From Spongiibacter thalassae (GTDB lineage Bacteria > Pseudomonadota > Gammaproteobacteria > Pseudomonadales > Spongiibacteraceae), in the NCBI RefSeq assembly GCF_012272835.1, contig NZ_JAAWWK010000003.1:1-64000 (forward strand): a stretch of 64,000 nt of DNA, read 5' to 3'. Shown here in pieces: positions 41,501 through 51,207 of the stretch. The translations under genes and the position numbers were made by a program. The notes under the pieces are model-generated. The model made no database searches. It saw only the letters and a list, made by a program, of their open reading frames with translations, and was not told the origin of the DNA. Numbering within the stretch: position 1 is the first letter of the stretch; each line of letters starts with the position of its first letter.

Positions 41501-43180
41501 CTAGAAGGTCAGGCGGACTCGCCAGTAAAATTTAACTTCAAGGTTTTCCAGTTGCTGGGGATCGGCAACATCGTCGTATACCGGTAGCGCCGTGGCGATT
41601 TCACTGAGGAAGTTTTTGCCGTGGGTGACGCTCAGTTTCAGTCCGGCGTCGGCCACGCTTTGGGCATCGCCGAGGTCGGAGCGGGTGTTATTGAACCAGG
41701 CACTGCCGTATTCCAAAAATGCCGTTGGGCTGAAGCGCAGACCTGCGCCGTCGAAGCCGGTTTCAATGCTCAAGGTCGCCAGGTAGCCCAGGTCGCCCAG
41801 TAGTGCGCCGGGGAGGTAGGCGCTGAGCCCATCCATGCCGCCGAGTACAAACTGTTGTTGCTGGGGAAGTTGCTCGTCGGCGAACTGGCCGCGCACCTTG
41901 GCGGTCGCCGTGAATTCCGGCGTGATGCGCTGTTGATAGGTTACGCTGGGTAACAGGGCAAAAAATTCCGCATTGCGGGCCTGGGCAACCACATCGGGGG
42001 CCAGGGCCGGGTCACTGAACTGGCTCAGATAATTGTCGTAGTCGTCGAGGGTGCCGCCATCGCCAAAGCCCGCTCGCAGTTTCAGCTCGGCGGTCAGGCG
42101 CGCCGCGTCGCGCTCCTCAGACTGATACCAGGTCTGGATATATTTGCCGCCGAGTTCACCCACATAGTAATTCTCGTCAAGAATGACTTCGCCGGTATCG
42201 TTGCGCTCCAGGGTAGAGTCAACGTATTCGATACGCTCATTGAGGGTGATGCGCTTCCACGGGCTGCTGTACAGCACTTGCTCACCACGGAGGCTGGCCT
42301 GAAGGATCTCGGCTTCCAGCTCTACGGTTTGTGAGGTGGTTTGTGCCGGGGTGCACAACGGGGGTAGTGGCAGGGGGAGCGGAAGGTCGATACAGGTAGC
42401 GGGTGTGGAGCTGTCTACCCGAGGTTCGCGCTGGTAATCCGTGTAAGTAATGTCAAAACCATACAGGCCGCTGGTAAAAGGGTGGTCGATGTTGAAGGTG
42501 TATTGGTTCAGCTCTGTGCCATCCCGGGACTCGCCCAGTTCAGTGAAGGCCGTTTGATAGGCAAGTTGTGCCTGGGTGCCGTTGTCGAACTGGTGCTTGA
42601 CGCCCGCCAGACCGAAATAGCGGCCGAGAAAACGACTGCCCTTGTTGTTGGCCTCGAGAATCAGGTCTGTACCGTCGTGATCGGTGGCGTCACTGCGAGT
42701 GAAGATCATATTCACGGCGTCAGCGCCCTGATCTTCATAACTGATGGAGTAGGTGTCGCCTGCGCGCTCGGCACGTAGATCAGCGAGTACATGTGCGGTG
42801 TGGAATTCGTCGATTTTCAGGTCGCTGTCGTTTTCGATGCCGCTGAAGTAGGGGGTGATGTCCGGATCGCCGGCGACCTGCTTGAGGGTTTTCTGGCTGA
42901 CCAGAATCGCAACGGCGTCGACCATGCGCGCGTAGTTCACCTGTACCAACAGGTGGCCGTCGGTGTAATAGCGTTTGGCGAGGTTGACCACCGCCTCTGC
43001 GGGTGTTTTCGAGGCGGTAAGTACCTCGCGCAATTCAGCGTCGCTGAGGTATTGATTGCCATAGACTTTAACGGCAACACCGTTAATTTGCGTTTCAATG
43101 GCGCGACTGGCGCGAATGGATTGGATCTCTGCGGCGCTGGCACTCTTTGGTGGCATTACCGGTGGCAGATCAATTGCCAT
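41501..43180 (-). CDS. TpsB/ShlB-like outer-membrane translocator (POTRA plus barrel)
   Basis: A 559-residue protein of the two-partner-secretion/Omp85 type. The N-terminal part has a polypeptide-transport-associated (POTRA) domain (INGVAVKVYGNQYLSDAEL then RYYTDGHLLVQVNYA). From about residue 170 it is a beta-barrel, with the barrel-closing GLSAYLPGALLGD region and a last residue of Phe (WRVRLTF). These proteins pass a large partner across the outer membrane. The first methionine is followed by AIDLPPVMPP with no signal peptide. An in-frame TAG lies just upstream and a GGGG site directs translation to this ATG. No TpsA-like exoprotein is adjacent; the upstream gene encodes an OmpA/TSP3 protein 48 bases away. 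Confidence 0.75.
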   Translation of the reverse strand: MAIDLPPVMPPKSASAAEIQSIRASRAIETQINGVAVKVYGNQYLSDAELREVLTASKTPAEAVVNLAKRYYTDGHLLVQVNYARMVDAVAILVSQKTLKQVAGDPDITPYFSGIENDSDLKIDEFHTAHVLADLRAERAGDTYSISYEDQGADAVNMIFTRSDATDHDGTDLILEANNKGSRFLGRYFGLAGVKHQFDNGTQAQLAYQTAFTELGESRDGTELNQYTFNIDHPFTSGLYGFDITYTDYQREPRVDSSTPATCIDLPLPLPLPPLCTPAQTTSQTVELEAEILQASLRGEQVLYSSPWKRITLNERIEYVDSTLERNDTGEVILDENYYVGELGGKYIQTWYQSEERDAARLTAELKLRAGFGDGGTLDDYDNYLSQFSDPALAPDVVAQARNAEFFALLPSVTYQQRITPEFTATAKVRGQFADEQLPQQQQFVLGGMDGLSAYLPGALLGDLGYLATLSIETGFDGAGLRFSPTAFLEYGSAWFNNTRSDLGDAQSVADAGLKLSVTHGKNFLSEIATALPVYDDVADPQQLENLEVKFYWRVRLTF

Positions 43181-43228
43181 ATTTTTCCCCTGCTAATGTA
43201 TAAAAATTTCTATGATCGATGTCTGTCG

Positions 43229-44560
43229 TTATTGGACAATATGAAGCTCTACACGCCGATTCATGGCACGACCTGCATCGGTGTCATTGGTGTCCACGGG
43301 CTGGCTTTCTCCGTAACCTCTGGCCCGCAAACGCTCCTCAGCAATGCCTCGAGTGATGAAATACCCTCGAACAGCTTCGGCACGGCGCTGTGATAGATTC
43401 ATATTGTAATCGTCGGTGCCCATGCTATCGGTATGGCCGGCGATTTCAATAAGTTTGGCATAGGATTGCTGTAAAACCACCACTGCGGCGTCGAGGGTGT
43501 GGATCGACTCAGGGGTTAACGTTGCCTTGTCGAATTCAAACAAGACGCCGTCGAGGCGCAATGGGCTAATGTCGTCCAGGTGGCAGCCATTGTTCAAGAC
43601 TGCCTTACCCTCGGGAGTGTTCGGGCACCGGTCATGGCGGTCGCACACGCCGTCGCCATCAGTGTCGGGGCACTGGTCGTCGCGTAAACCCTCATGGTCG
43701 AGAAGGGCGAGCAGGCCACTGTGATTACTGTCGTTGTCACTGTCGCCGCCGTCTCCATTATCGCCCCCCAATCCTCCCAGGGTGTCATTGACGATGCCGT
43801 TGCCGTCGGCGGTGTTGTCGTCAATGTTGGTCAGTGCATCTTCAATGCTGCCGCCGGTAATTTCGGCGAGCAGGCCGTCAACAGGGTCGGTGACCGGTTC
43901 TACTGCTGCGAGCAAGGGGGTTGTTACCGGGCTGATGGCGTCGAGAAGGGGTTCTCCGAGTTCGGCGTCGATAGCGTCGGTCAGCGGGTCGAGGGCGGTG
44001 TCGGCCATATCCACCAGCGGCGTCAGTGACTGGCCGGCGGGTTGGCTGACCACCGGCACCGGTGAAGCTTCACCGGCTTCGGTGCCGGCGCCGGGGGTGT
44101 TATTGCCACCCAGCAAGTCATTGACCAGGCCGTCGCCATCCGCGGTGTTGTCGTCGATATTGGTTAAGGCATCTTCCAGACTGCCACCGGTCAGCTCGCG
44201 GGTAATGCCATCAACGGGGTCGGTCACCGGCTCAATCGCGTCGAGCAGGGGCTCGCTTAACGGTGCGGCGGTATCCAGCACCGGCGCGACGAGTTGGTCG
44301 TCGATGGGGTCGGTAATGGGGTCGAGGGCAGCGTCGAGGGCCTCTGTCAGCGGTGCCAGTGAGGTGCCCAGCGGGGCGGTGATGGCGGACGCTGGTGACA
44401 GTTCGTGGGTCTCGCCGCCGCCACTGCTGAGTGAGTCAATGACCGGGCCGACAATGGCAGTGAGTGTTGTTGTCTGCGTTTGCGCCATACCGGCGCTGGC
44501 GACCGCCGTGATCGCAACAACTTGAATTAATTTGCCTATATTTGGGACGGAGAGTGACAT
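43229..44560 (-). CDS. OmpA-family protein with duplicated acidic repeats and TSP3-like calcium motif
   Basis: ATG 44560 gives 443 residues starting MSLSVPNIGKLIQ with a signal peptide ending near GMAQ. The mature N-terminal half is acidic and contains two similar blocks (each with EPVTDPVDG, then LEDALTNIDDNTADG or IEDALTNIDDNTADG and a VND-LGG end). A thrombospondin type 3-like calcium motif follows (DQCPDTDGDGVCDRHDRCPN), then an OmpA_C peptidoglycan-binding domain (VLFEFDKATL, GHTDSMGTDDYN, NRRVELH). Such proteins tie the outer membrane to the cell wall. It is upstream of the TpsB-like gene in one probable operon. Earlier in-frame starts up to 44674 would bury the signal peptide and are not used. 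Confidence 0.85.
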   Translation of the reverse strand: MSLSVPNIGKLIQVVAITAVASAGMAQTQTTTLTAIVGPVIDSLSSGGGETHELSPASAITAPLGTSLAPLTEALDAALDPITDPIDDQLVAPVLDTAAPLSEPLLDAIEPVTDPVDGITRELTGGSLEDALTNIDDNTADGDGLVNDLLGGNNTPGAGTEAGEASPVPVVSQPAGQSLTPLVDMADTALDPLTDAIDAELGEPLLDAISPVTTPLLAAVEPVTDPVDGLLAEITGGSIEDALTNIDDNTADGNGIVNDTLGGLGGDNGDGGDSDNDSNHSGLLALLDHEGLRDDQCPDTDGDGVCDRHDRCPNTPEGKAVLNNGCHLDDISPLRLDGVLFEFDKATLTPESIHTLDAAVVVLQQSYAKLIEIAGHTDSMGTDDYNMNLSQRRAEAVRGYFITRGIAEERLRARGYGESQPVDTNDTDAGRAMNRRVELHIVQ

Positions 44561-44828
44561 GTCCATTGCCTCGAAAACAGATGAAAGCAGGTCGTAATAC
44601 TCGACGAATTTCGGGGGCAGCGACGATAACAGGCTTACTGCACTTTCGACATGCGCTGAGATCTTGCTTCCCACGATGCCGTTATAATGAATTTGGATTT
44701 GATTTGTTATCGCATATTCTGCTTTTGCGGAGTCCGGTCACATAAAACCGTGACATAGTGAGATGACCTGGAGGGGCTACAAACAGTAAATACGTGTTTA
44801 TACCTATGCGGTTTTAGCGGGAGGGAGG

Positions 44829-44859
44829 CCGGGCTGTCGCCGTATTCGCGACAGCCCGG
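44829..44859 (-). terminator. Stem-loop downstream of the fold-I decarboxylase
   Basis: CCGGGCTGTCGC / GCGACAGCCCGG form a perfect 12-base-pair stem with a 7-base loop, ten bases beyond the stop at 44869. No clear T run follows, so strength is uncertain. Confidence 0.55.
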
Positions 44860-44868
44860 TCAAGGGCG

Positions 44869-47124
44869 CTAGTCATCGATAACCGCGTCGACGAAATACT
44901 CGTCTACACCGTTGCTCTTCTCTCTGACCAGACCGTGGCAGTCGGTTTCAAAACCGGGGAAGCGCGAGTTAAAGTCCCGTACAAATTGCAGATAGCGCAC
45001 GATGGTGCCATTGAATTTTTCCCCTGGGATCAATAGTGGAATACCGGGGGGGTAGGGGGTAACCAGCATCGCTGTGGTGCGCCCTTCAAGCTCGTCAATG
45101 GGCACCCTTTCGATCTTGCGATGGGCCATTTTTGACCAGGCATCGGCGGGGATCATCGCGGCTTCAATGTCAGACAGGTACATGGTCGTCGTGATACGCG
45201 CGAGATCGTATTCCTTGTATACGCTGTGAATATCATTACACAGGTCGCGCAGGCCGACTTTGTCGTATTTGGGGTGTTTTTTGGCGAACTCGGGCATCAC
45301 CCGCCACAGGGGCAGATTGTTGTCGTAGTCGTCCTTGAACTGTTGCAGCTCGGTCACCATGGAGTTCCAGCGGCCCTTGGTGATACCGATGGTAAACATG
45401 ATAAAGAACGAATAAAGGCCGGTTTTCTCAATAATGATGCCGTGTTCTGCCAGGTATTTGCTGACGATAGACGCGGGAATACCGAACTCGTCGAAATTGC
45501 CGTCGACATCCAGCCCCGGGGTGATGATGGTCGCTTTGATCGGGTCGAGCATGTTAAAGCCCGACTCGATCTTGCCAAAGCCGTGCCAGCTGTCTTCGGA
45601 GTGAATAACCCAGTCATCCCGGTCGCCCATGCCTTCTTCTGCGAGGGTTTCGGGGCCCCAGACCTTGAACCACCAGTCATCGCCGTGGTCGGCGTCGACC
45701 TTGCGCATGGCGCGGCGAAAGTCGATCGCTTCGGCCAGTGACTCTTCGACCAGCGCTTTGCCGCCGGGGGGCTCCATCATCGCTGCGGCGACGTCACAGG
45801 AGGCGATAATCGCATACTGGGGGCTGGTGGAGGAGTGCATCAGATAGGATTCGTTAAAGCGGTGGGTGTCCAGCTTGCGGTTTTTGCTGTCCTGCACCAG
45901 GATCTGTGACGCCTGAGACAGGCCGGCCAGCAGTTTGTGGGTAGATTGGGTGGCAAATACCAGGGTGTCGTCTGCCCGGGGCCGGTCGGCGCTGATGGCG
46001 TGCATATTCTCGTAGAACGGGTGAAAGGCGGCGTGGGGAAGCCAGGCTTCGTCGAAATGCAGGGTGTCAATGGTGGAGTTCAGAATCGATTTGATTTCTT
46101 CCACGTTGTACACAATGCCGTCGTAGGTGCTTTGGGTAATCGTCAGGATGCGGGGCTTCTTGTCTTCCGCATGACGGGCAAAGGGGTGATCCTCGATTTT
46201 CTTGCGAATCGCCTCAGGGGAAAACTCGCTTTTGGGAATCGGGCCGATGATGCCGTAGTGGTTGCGGGTTGGTGTCAGGAACACCGGAATCGCACCGGTC
46301 ATGATAATGCTGTGCAGAATCGATTTGTGGCAGTTACGGTCTACCACCACGATGTCGCCGGGGGCGACGACCGAGTGCCAAACAACCTTGTTGGAGGTTG
46401 AGGTGCCGTTGGTGACGAAAAACAGGTGGTCGCAGCCAAAAATCCGCGCGGCATTGTGCTCGCTGGCGCTGACCGGTCCGGTGTGATCCAGCAGCTGACC
46501 CAGTTCTTCCACGGCGTTACACACATCCGCGCGCAGCAGGTTTTCACCAAAAAACTGATGGAACATCTGGCCTACGGGGTTTTTCAGAAAGGCTACACCG
46601 CCACTGTGACCGGGACAGTGCCAGCTGTAGGAGCTGTCGCTGGCGTAATTCATCAGCGCCTTGAAGAAGGGCGGAGCCAGTGAGTCGAGGTATTTGTTGG
46701 CCTCGCGAATAATGTGCCGGGCGACAAATTCAGGGGTGTCCTCAAACATGTGAATAAACCCGTGCAGCTCCCGCAGAATCTCATTGGGGATGTGGCGCGA
46801 AGTGCGGGTTTCACCGTACAGGAACACCGGAATATCGGTGTTGCGGTGGCGTACGGCCTCAAGGAATTCGCCGATGGACTCCAGTGCCTGATTGACCGCG
46901 TCGTCGCTGCCGTCGCCGAATTCTTCGTCGTCAATGGATAATATAAAGCAGGATGCACGGCTGGCTTGTTGCGCGAAGGCGGTCAGGTCGCCGTAGCTGG
47001 TAAAGCCGACGACCTCCATGCCTTCCTTGCCGATGGCGTCGGCGAGGTCGCGGATGCCTGAGCCGGAAATATTTTCCGAGCGGAAGTCTTCGTCAATGAC
47101 GACAACGGGAAAACGAAATTTCAT
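44869..47124 (-). CDS. Orn/Lys/Arg decarboxylase, fold I (AdiA/LdcA type)
   Basis: A 751-residue PLP decarboxylase of the large bacterial family. An N-terminal receiver-like wing domain (1-130) leads to the catalytic core with HCPGHSGGVAFLKNPVGQ, NGTSTSNKVV and the PLP lysine in STHKLLAGLSQ (about residue 410), then a C-terminal domain with PYPPGIPLL. Length and the region DPIKATIITPGL match arginine or lysine decarboxylases such as Pseudomonas LdcA; the substrate cannot be settled by eye. Together with speD and speE upstream on the same strand it supplies diamine for spermidine-type polyamines. About 200 bases separate it from speE. Confidence 0.88.
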   Translation of the reverse strand: MKFRFPVVVIDEDFRSENISGSGIRDLADAIGKEGMEVVGFTSYGDLTAFAQQASRASCFILSIDDEEFGDGSDDAVNQALESIGEFLEAVRHRNTDIPVFLYGETRTSRHIPNEILRELHGFIHMFEDTPEFVARHIIREANKYLDSLAPPFFKALMNYASDSSYSWHCPGHSGGVAFLKNPVGQMFHQFFGENLLRADVCNAVEELGQLLDHTGPVSASEHNAARIFGCDHLFFVTNGTSTSNKVVWHSVVAPGDIVVVDRNCHKSILHSIIMTGAIPVFLTPTRNHYGIIGPIPKSEFSPEAIRKKIEDHPFARHAEDKKPRILTITQSTYDGIVYNVEEIKSILNSTIDTLHFDEAWLPHAAFHPFYENMHAISADRPRADDTLVFATQSTHKLLAGLSQASQILVQDSKNRKLDTHRFNESYLMHSSTSPQYAIIASCDVAAAMMEPPGGKALVEESLAEAIDFRRAMRKVDADHGDDWWFKVWGPETLAEEGMGDRDDWVIHSEDSWHGFGKIESGFNMLDPIKATIITPGLDVDGNFDEFGIPASIVSKYLAEHGIIIEKTGLYSFFIMFTIGITKGRWNSMVTELQQFKDDYDNNLPLWRVMPEFAKKHPKYDKVGLRDLCNDIHSVYKEYDLARITTTMYLSDIEAAMIPADAWSKMAHRKIERVPIDELEGRTTAMLVTPYPPGIPLLIPGEKFNGTIVRYLQFVRDFNSRFPGFETDCHGLVREKSNGVDEYFVDAVIDD

Positions 47125-47323
47125 AGTAAGCCACTCGTGGTCTGTTCGCAGATGGTGAAATGTATTGTTCCTCTATTCCGTGACAACTTGCCGGGACGAG
47201 AGGGTGAATACGAAACGTGTCGTGCCTTATGCGACATTATTTATCGCCCATTGTGCCGCAATGGCCGTGTGAGCGATAGCAAGGCGGCGCAAAATGCCGC
47301 CAAGGAGGGTAACTCGGCCAGCC

Positions 47324-48172
47324 TCAGGCGAGGCTGTCGAGAATATACTGGGGAAGGGCAAAGGCGCCGGTATGCATGCCGGGGTTGTAATAGCGGGTGC
47401 TGATACCGCTGTCGGCATAGCGACGGGCAATGGTGTCAACGCTGTGCTGCGCCAGGTCTGGCTGGTTGCTGGCCCAGGCAAAGGTCATCACGCCACCGAC
47501 GTAGGTGGGGACCGCGGCGTTGTAGAAGCGGCAGTCCTCGAACAAAGGTGACAGGCGCTTGTGGGTGGTGGTGACTTCGTCCGGTTGCATAAAGGCGACA
47601 CCATTCTGGGCCGCAAACACGCCGCCGGGCTTCAGGCAGCGCTTGATGCCCTCGTAGAACGGAGAGGTAAACAGCACCTCGCCAGGGCCGATAGGGTCGG
47701 TGCTGTCTGACAAAATAACATCGAACTGGCGGTCGCAATTGCGAACGTAGTCGATGCCGTCACCAATCACAATTTCGGCACGTTCGTTATCGTAGGCACC
47801 AGCGGAGTGGTTCGGCAGGTACTTGACGCACATGTCGATCACCGCCTGGTCAATTTCAACCTGAACGGCGCGCTCGACCTCATTGTGACGCAGTACTTCC
47901 CGCAGCAAGCCGCCATCGCCGCCGCCGATGATCAGCACATCCTTGGCGTTGCCGTGGGCAAACAAAGGCACATGGGCGAGCATTTCGTGGTAAATGAATT
48001 CGTCGCGCTCGGTGGTCTGGATAACACCATCAAGGGCCATCACCCGACCAAAGTCTTGGGATTCGAAAATCACCAGGTGCTGATGGTCGGTTTTGCTCTC
48101 AAACAGGACTTCCTTAACGCGAAAGCCCTGGTGATAGCCGCTGTGGAGGGTTTCGTCGAACCACTCAGACAT
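47324..48172 (-). CDS. speE: Spermidine synthase
   Basis: An aminopropyltransferase of about 282 residues that joins decarboxylated SAM to putrescine. Visible motifs: [20 protein letters not shown], the SAM loop [19 protein letters not shown] and the catalytic [16 protein letters not shown] 48172 begins [13 protein letters not shown], the normal start of the family, and lies inside the end of speD with an eight-base overlap (ATGTCTGA), so translation is coupled. The enzyme works with SpeD upstream and the fold-I decarboxylase downstream. Confidence 0.95.
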   Translation of the reverse strand: MSEWFDETLHSGYHQGFRVKEVLFESKTDHQHLVIFESQDFGRVMALDGVIQTTERDEFIYHEMLAHVPLFAHGNAKDVLIIGGGDGGLLREVLRHNEVERAVQVEIDQAVIDMCVKYLPNHSAGAYDNERAEIVIGDGIDYVRNCDRQFDVILSDSTDPIGPGEVLFTSPFYEGIKRCLKPGGVFAAQNGVAFMQPDEVTTTHKRLSPLFEDCRFYNAAVPTYVGGVMTFAWASNQPDLAQHSVDTIARRYADSGISTRYYNPGMHTGAFALPQYILDSLA

Positions 48173-48620
48173 CGTCCATTCTCCCCCGCAGGTTTTCGCC
48201 GACTTCAACCCGCGAGGGGTTGAAGGCCTTCTTCAGTATGTCAACAGCCAGTTCGGGCTTGGCGTCGCCACACATGAAGACATCAAAGGCTGCGTAGTCG
48301 CGCTCGGGCCAGGTGTGCACACTGATGTGTGACTCGGCCAGCACGGCAACGCCGGAGATTCCACCGTTGGGGGTGAAATGATGCATGTGAATGTGGAGCA
48401 GGGTTGCACCGCACTCTTTCACGCAATCCAAAAAGGCTTTTTCCATTCGGGGGATTTCATCGAGATGGGACGCTCCCCACAGGTCGATGATCAGATGAGT
48501 GCCAGCGTATGCAACGCCATCACGCATGATGAAATGGTCGAGGTTCTCGTCAGACGAGGTGATCGGATTAGTGGTGGCAGCACCAGCCTCCAATGAAGGC
48601 ATATGATCTAAGCTTTTCAT
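48165..48620 (-). CDS. speD: S-adenosylmethionine decarboxylase proenzyme
   Basis: A 151-residue class 1 SAM decarboxylase that provides aminopropyl groups for spermidine. The self-cleavage site is [13 protein letters not shown]; cutting before Ser97 would create the pyruvoyl group. It also has [20 protein letters not shown] and the cysteine of DVFMCGDA. It is followed directly by speE with an 8-base overlap, so both products come from one message. This small prokaryotic form is processed into two chains. Confidence 0.95.
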   Translation of the reverse strand: MKSLDHMPSLEAGAATTNPITSSDENLDHFIMRDGVAYAGTHLIIDLWGASHLDEIPRMEKAFLDCVKECGATLLHIHMHHFTPNGGISGVAVLAESHISVHTWPERDYAAFDVFMCGDAKPELAVDILKKAFNPSRVEVGENLRGRMDDV

Positions 48621-48846
48621 CTAGCATAAATCCTCCGCAGGGGTGAAAGAAGCGGCGATTTAAACGTTTTTGTCGTCAAATAGCAATAAAAAAACCCACA
48701 AAATTTACCGTCCCTGTTTGCAGCGAAGCCCTTGGCTCTATTAGGGTTTTTTGACAAAAGCTGAAACGGCGACGGGGGCTGGCTTTGGACGGTGATCTCG
48801 GGGCATAGTAGGGTGTGTTTTGTACCCGCCCGGAGGCCCTGCCGTT

Positions 48847-49488
48847 ATGAGTATTTTTAGCCGCTATAGCAAACCCGCTGTCATCCCTTCTGCCGAGGAC
48901 GCATTGCCTGGCCGATCGGAAGCCATGGTGGTGCCGGAGCGTCACGAGGTGCTTGGTAGTCCACTGGTAGGACCCTTTCCCGAAGACACCGCGCAGATCG
49001 TTGTTGGCATGGGGTGTTTCTGGGGCGCCGAGCGCAAATTCTGGCAAATGGAAGGGGTTTATAGCACGGCGGTGGGGTACAGCGGGGGACATACCCCCAA
49101 TCCTCTTTATGAGGAAGTGTGCTCGGGGATGACCGGTCACAATGAAGTGGTGCTGGTGGTGTATCGACCTGCGGAAGTGCAGCTTGAGTCAATTCTTCGG
49201 TGCTTCTGGGAAAGTCATGACCCGACCCAGGGGATGAGGCAGGGCAACGATGTAGGCACCCAGTATCGCTCGGGGGTTTACGTGAGTGACGAAGGCCAGT
49301 TGGCGCAGGTCAGTGCAAGCGCCGAGGCCTATCAGCAGGCGCTGGCGGTAGCGGGTAAGGGGCCGATCACTACCGAAATTGCGCTTGCAGGGGCGTTCTA
49401 TTATGCCGAGCCCTATCATCAGCAGTACCTCGCCAAGAACCCCGGTGGTTACTGTGGTCTGGGGGGTACCGGGGTTAGCTGTCCTTAG
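48847..49488 (+). CDS. msrA: Peptide methionine sulfoxide reductase MsrA
   Basis: A 213-residue MsrA that repairs oxidised methionine (S form). The catalytic motif GMGCFWGAE (Cys57) is preceded by an N-terminal extension, and the C-terminus carries resolving cysteines ([12 protein letters not shown]). Other family motifs: [29 protein letters not shown] and [11 protein letters not shown] 48847 is chosen with GGAGG upstream. It converges on the GNAT-nitrilase gene, with a strong hairpin between them. Confidence 0.95.
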   Translation: MSIFSRYSKPAVIPSAEDALPGRSEAMVVPERHEVLGSPLVGPFPEDTAQIVVGMGCFWGAERKFWQMEGVYSTAVGYSGGHTPNPLYEEVCSGMTGHNEVVLVVYRPAEVQLESILRCFWESHDPTQGMRQGNDVGTQYRSGVYVSDEGQLAQVSASAEAYQQALAVAGKGPITTEIALAGAFYYAEPYHQQYLAKNPGGYCGLGGTGVSCP

Positions 49489-49550
49489 CGCCTGTGATCG
49501 AGAGACCATAGCCCCTAAGTCAGCACTGAATAGTTTGGCTTTGAATGGAA

Positions 49551-49584
49551 AGATGCCGCCCAGGGTCCAGACCCTGGGCGGCAT
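49551..49584. terminator. 16-base-pair hairpin between convergent genes
   Basis: GATGCCGCCCAGGGTC and its exact complement GACCCTGGGCGGCATC are separated by only two bases (CA). It lies between the msrA stop and the stop of the GNAT-nitrilase gene, almost touching the latter. A bidirectional terminator is likely; the poor T runs on both sides make it unusual. Confidence 0.6.
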
Positions 49585-49587
49585 CGC

Positions 49588-51174
49588 TTATTTGCCCCGC
49601 CATTTCATCTGATAGAGGTCGTGGCGGCGGTCGCGCAGGTTCTGCACTGTGCCGCTGTTCCTGGCCATGTGCAGGGCCTCTGGTCTGAGGTCGGCGATCG
49701 CGACGGTTTCCACGTTGGGGGTCGTGTCAGCGGCGATGCCATCTCGGGCAAAGGGGAAGTCGCAGGGGGTCAGAATGCAGCTCTGTGCGTACTGGATATC
49801 CATATTCGCGACATTGGGCAGGTTGCCAACGTTGCCGGACATCACCACGTAAATCTGGTTTTCCACCGCCCGGGCCTGACAGCAATAGCGCACCCGCAGG
49901 TAGCTCTGTCGCTCGTCGGTACAGAAGGGGACAAACAGAATCTGCGCGCCCTGGTTGACGAGGTGTCTGGACAGCTCGGGGAATTCCGAGTCGTAGCACA
50001 CCAGTACGCCAATGGGTCCGCAGTCGGTGTCGATGGCGTGGAGTTCGTTGCCGCCTTCTATATTCCACCAGTAGACTTCATTGGGTGTCGGATGAATTTT
50101 TGGCTGCTCGTCGATACGGCCGTCGCGGTGGAAAACGTAGGAAATATTTTCGACGCGGCCATTGGGCACCCGGGTCGGGTGGGAACCGCCAATAATATTG
50201 ATGTTGTAGCGCACCGCCAGGTCTTGCATGGCTTCGCGGAAGCGCGGGGTGTATTTGGTCAGGGCCTCAATCGACTGGATCGGCGTGAGCTCCTGATCCT
50301 CGATCGACAGCAGCTGCAGCGTAATCAATTCGGGGAATACGACAAAGTCGGCTTTATAGTCGGCGACGACGTCGACAAAGTATTCGACAAAGGACATAAA
50401 CTCATTAAATGAGCTGACCTTGCGCTGCATATATTGCACGGTGCCGACGCGGATGGAATCGGGCTGGCGACCGCCATAGCGTTTTACCTGGGCGCCGTCT
50501 TCATCCCGTTGTATTTTCGGGTTATGCCACACCAAATGGGCGCCGTAGCCCATGGAATCGCGGTCGGTGGACAGGTAGTTTTCAACCAGTCCCAGCGACT
50601 CAAAGCCATTGCGAATCTGAAAAGACAGCACCGGATCATTGGTCTGCTTGTTGATAACAGCGTCCAGGTAGGCCTGGGCGGTGCCGAATTTACGCATACG
50701 GCGGGCCAGACCGGGCAGTCGTCCGACAAAGACGATGCCCTTGAGTTTGAGATTTTCACAGAGTTTCTTCCGTGCGTTGTACAGTCGCTGGCCAATTCGA
50801 TAGCCGCGCACCGTTTTATCAACACAGACCTCCATGCCGTACAGCCATTCGCCATTGGGGTCGTGGCGGCTGCCGTAGCCGTTGGCGGTTATCGACTCCC
50901 AGGTATGGGGTTTCAGGCAGACATTGCCGCTGATACGAAAGGTCGCGCAGTAGCCGACCACGTCGTCGTCGAGGGTGACGACGAATTTACCCTCGGGGAA
51001 ATTATTCAGTTGGCCGCGTAATTCCGCCGCTGAATAGGGGTCGATGCCGGTGCCGTTGTACACCCGGCGGGACAGATTGGCGATGCCGGGAATGTCGGCA
51101 ACCGTCGCGTTGCGAACTCGCAGCCGCTTGCCTGAGGCAGTGAGGTTTTCACCGCCCCGTGAAGAATTACTCAT
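49588..51174 (-). CDS. GNAT N-acetyltransferase fused to a carbon-nitrogen hydrolase (nitrilase family)
   Basis: A 528-residue two-domain protein. The N-terminal 210 residues are a GNAT acetyltransferase (VRNATVADIPGIANLSRRVY, then the acetyl-CoA loop VRGYRIGQRLYNARK). The rest, from about residue 240, is a nitrilase-fold amidase with the full triad: Glu in FVVFPELIT, Lys in EQPKIHPTPNE and Cys in GVLVCYDSEFPE. It could acetylate an amine and hydrolyse an amide or carbamoyl compound. It lies near the polyamine genes, which makes an acylated or carbamoylated polyamine a possible substrate, but this is speculative. The two-domain layout is known as a bacterial fusion type. Confidence 0.88.
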   Translation of the reverse strand: MSNSSRGGENLTASGKRLRVRNATVADIPGIANLSRRVYNGTGIDPYSAAELRGQLNNFPEGKFVVTLDDDVVGYCATFRISGNVCLKPHTWESITANGYGSRHDPNGEWLYGMEVCVDKTVRGYRIGQRLYNARKKLCENLKLKGIVFVGRLPGLARRMRKFGTAQAYLDAVINKQTNDPVLSFQIRNGFESLGLVENYLSTDRDSMGYGAHLVWHNPKIQRDEDGAQVKRYGGRQPDSIRVGTVQYMQRKVSSFNEFMSFVEYFVDVVADYKADFVVFPELITLQLLSIEDQELTPIQSIEALTKYTPRFREAMQDLAVRYNINIIGGSHPTRVPNGRVENISYVFHRDGRIDEQPKIHPTPNEVYWWNIEGGNELHAIDTDCGPIGVLVCYDSEFPELSRHLVNQGAQILFVPFCTDERQSYLRVRYCCQARAVENQIYVVMSGNVGNLPNVANMDIQYAQSCILTPCDFPFARDGIAADTTPNVETVAIADLRPEALHMARNSGTVQNLRDRRHDLYQMKWRGK

Positions 51175-51207
51175 AGTGTCGTCTCAAAACCTGGGGTTTA
51201 TAGGGGC

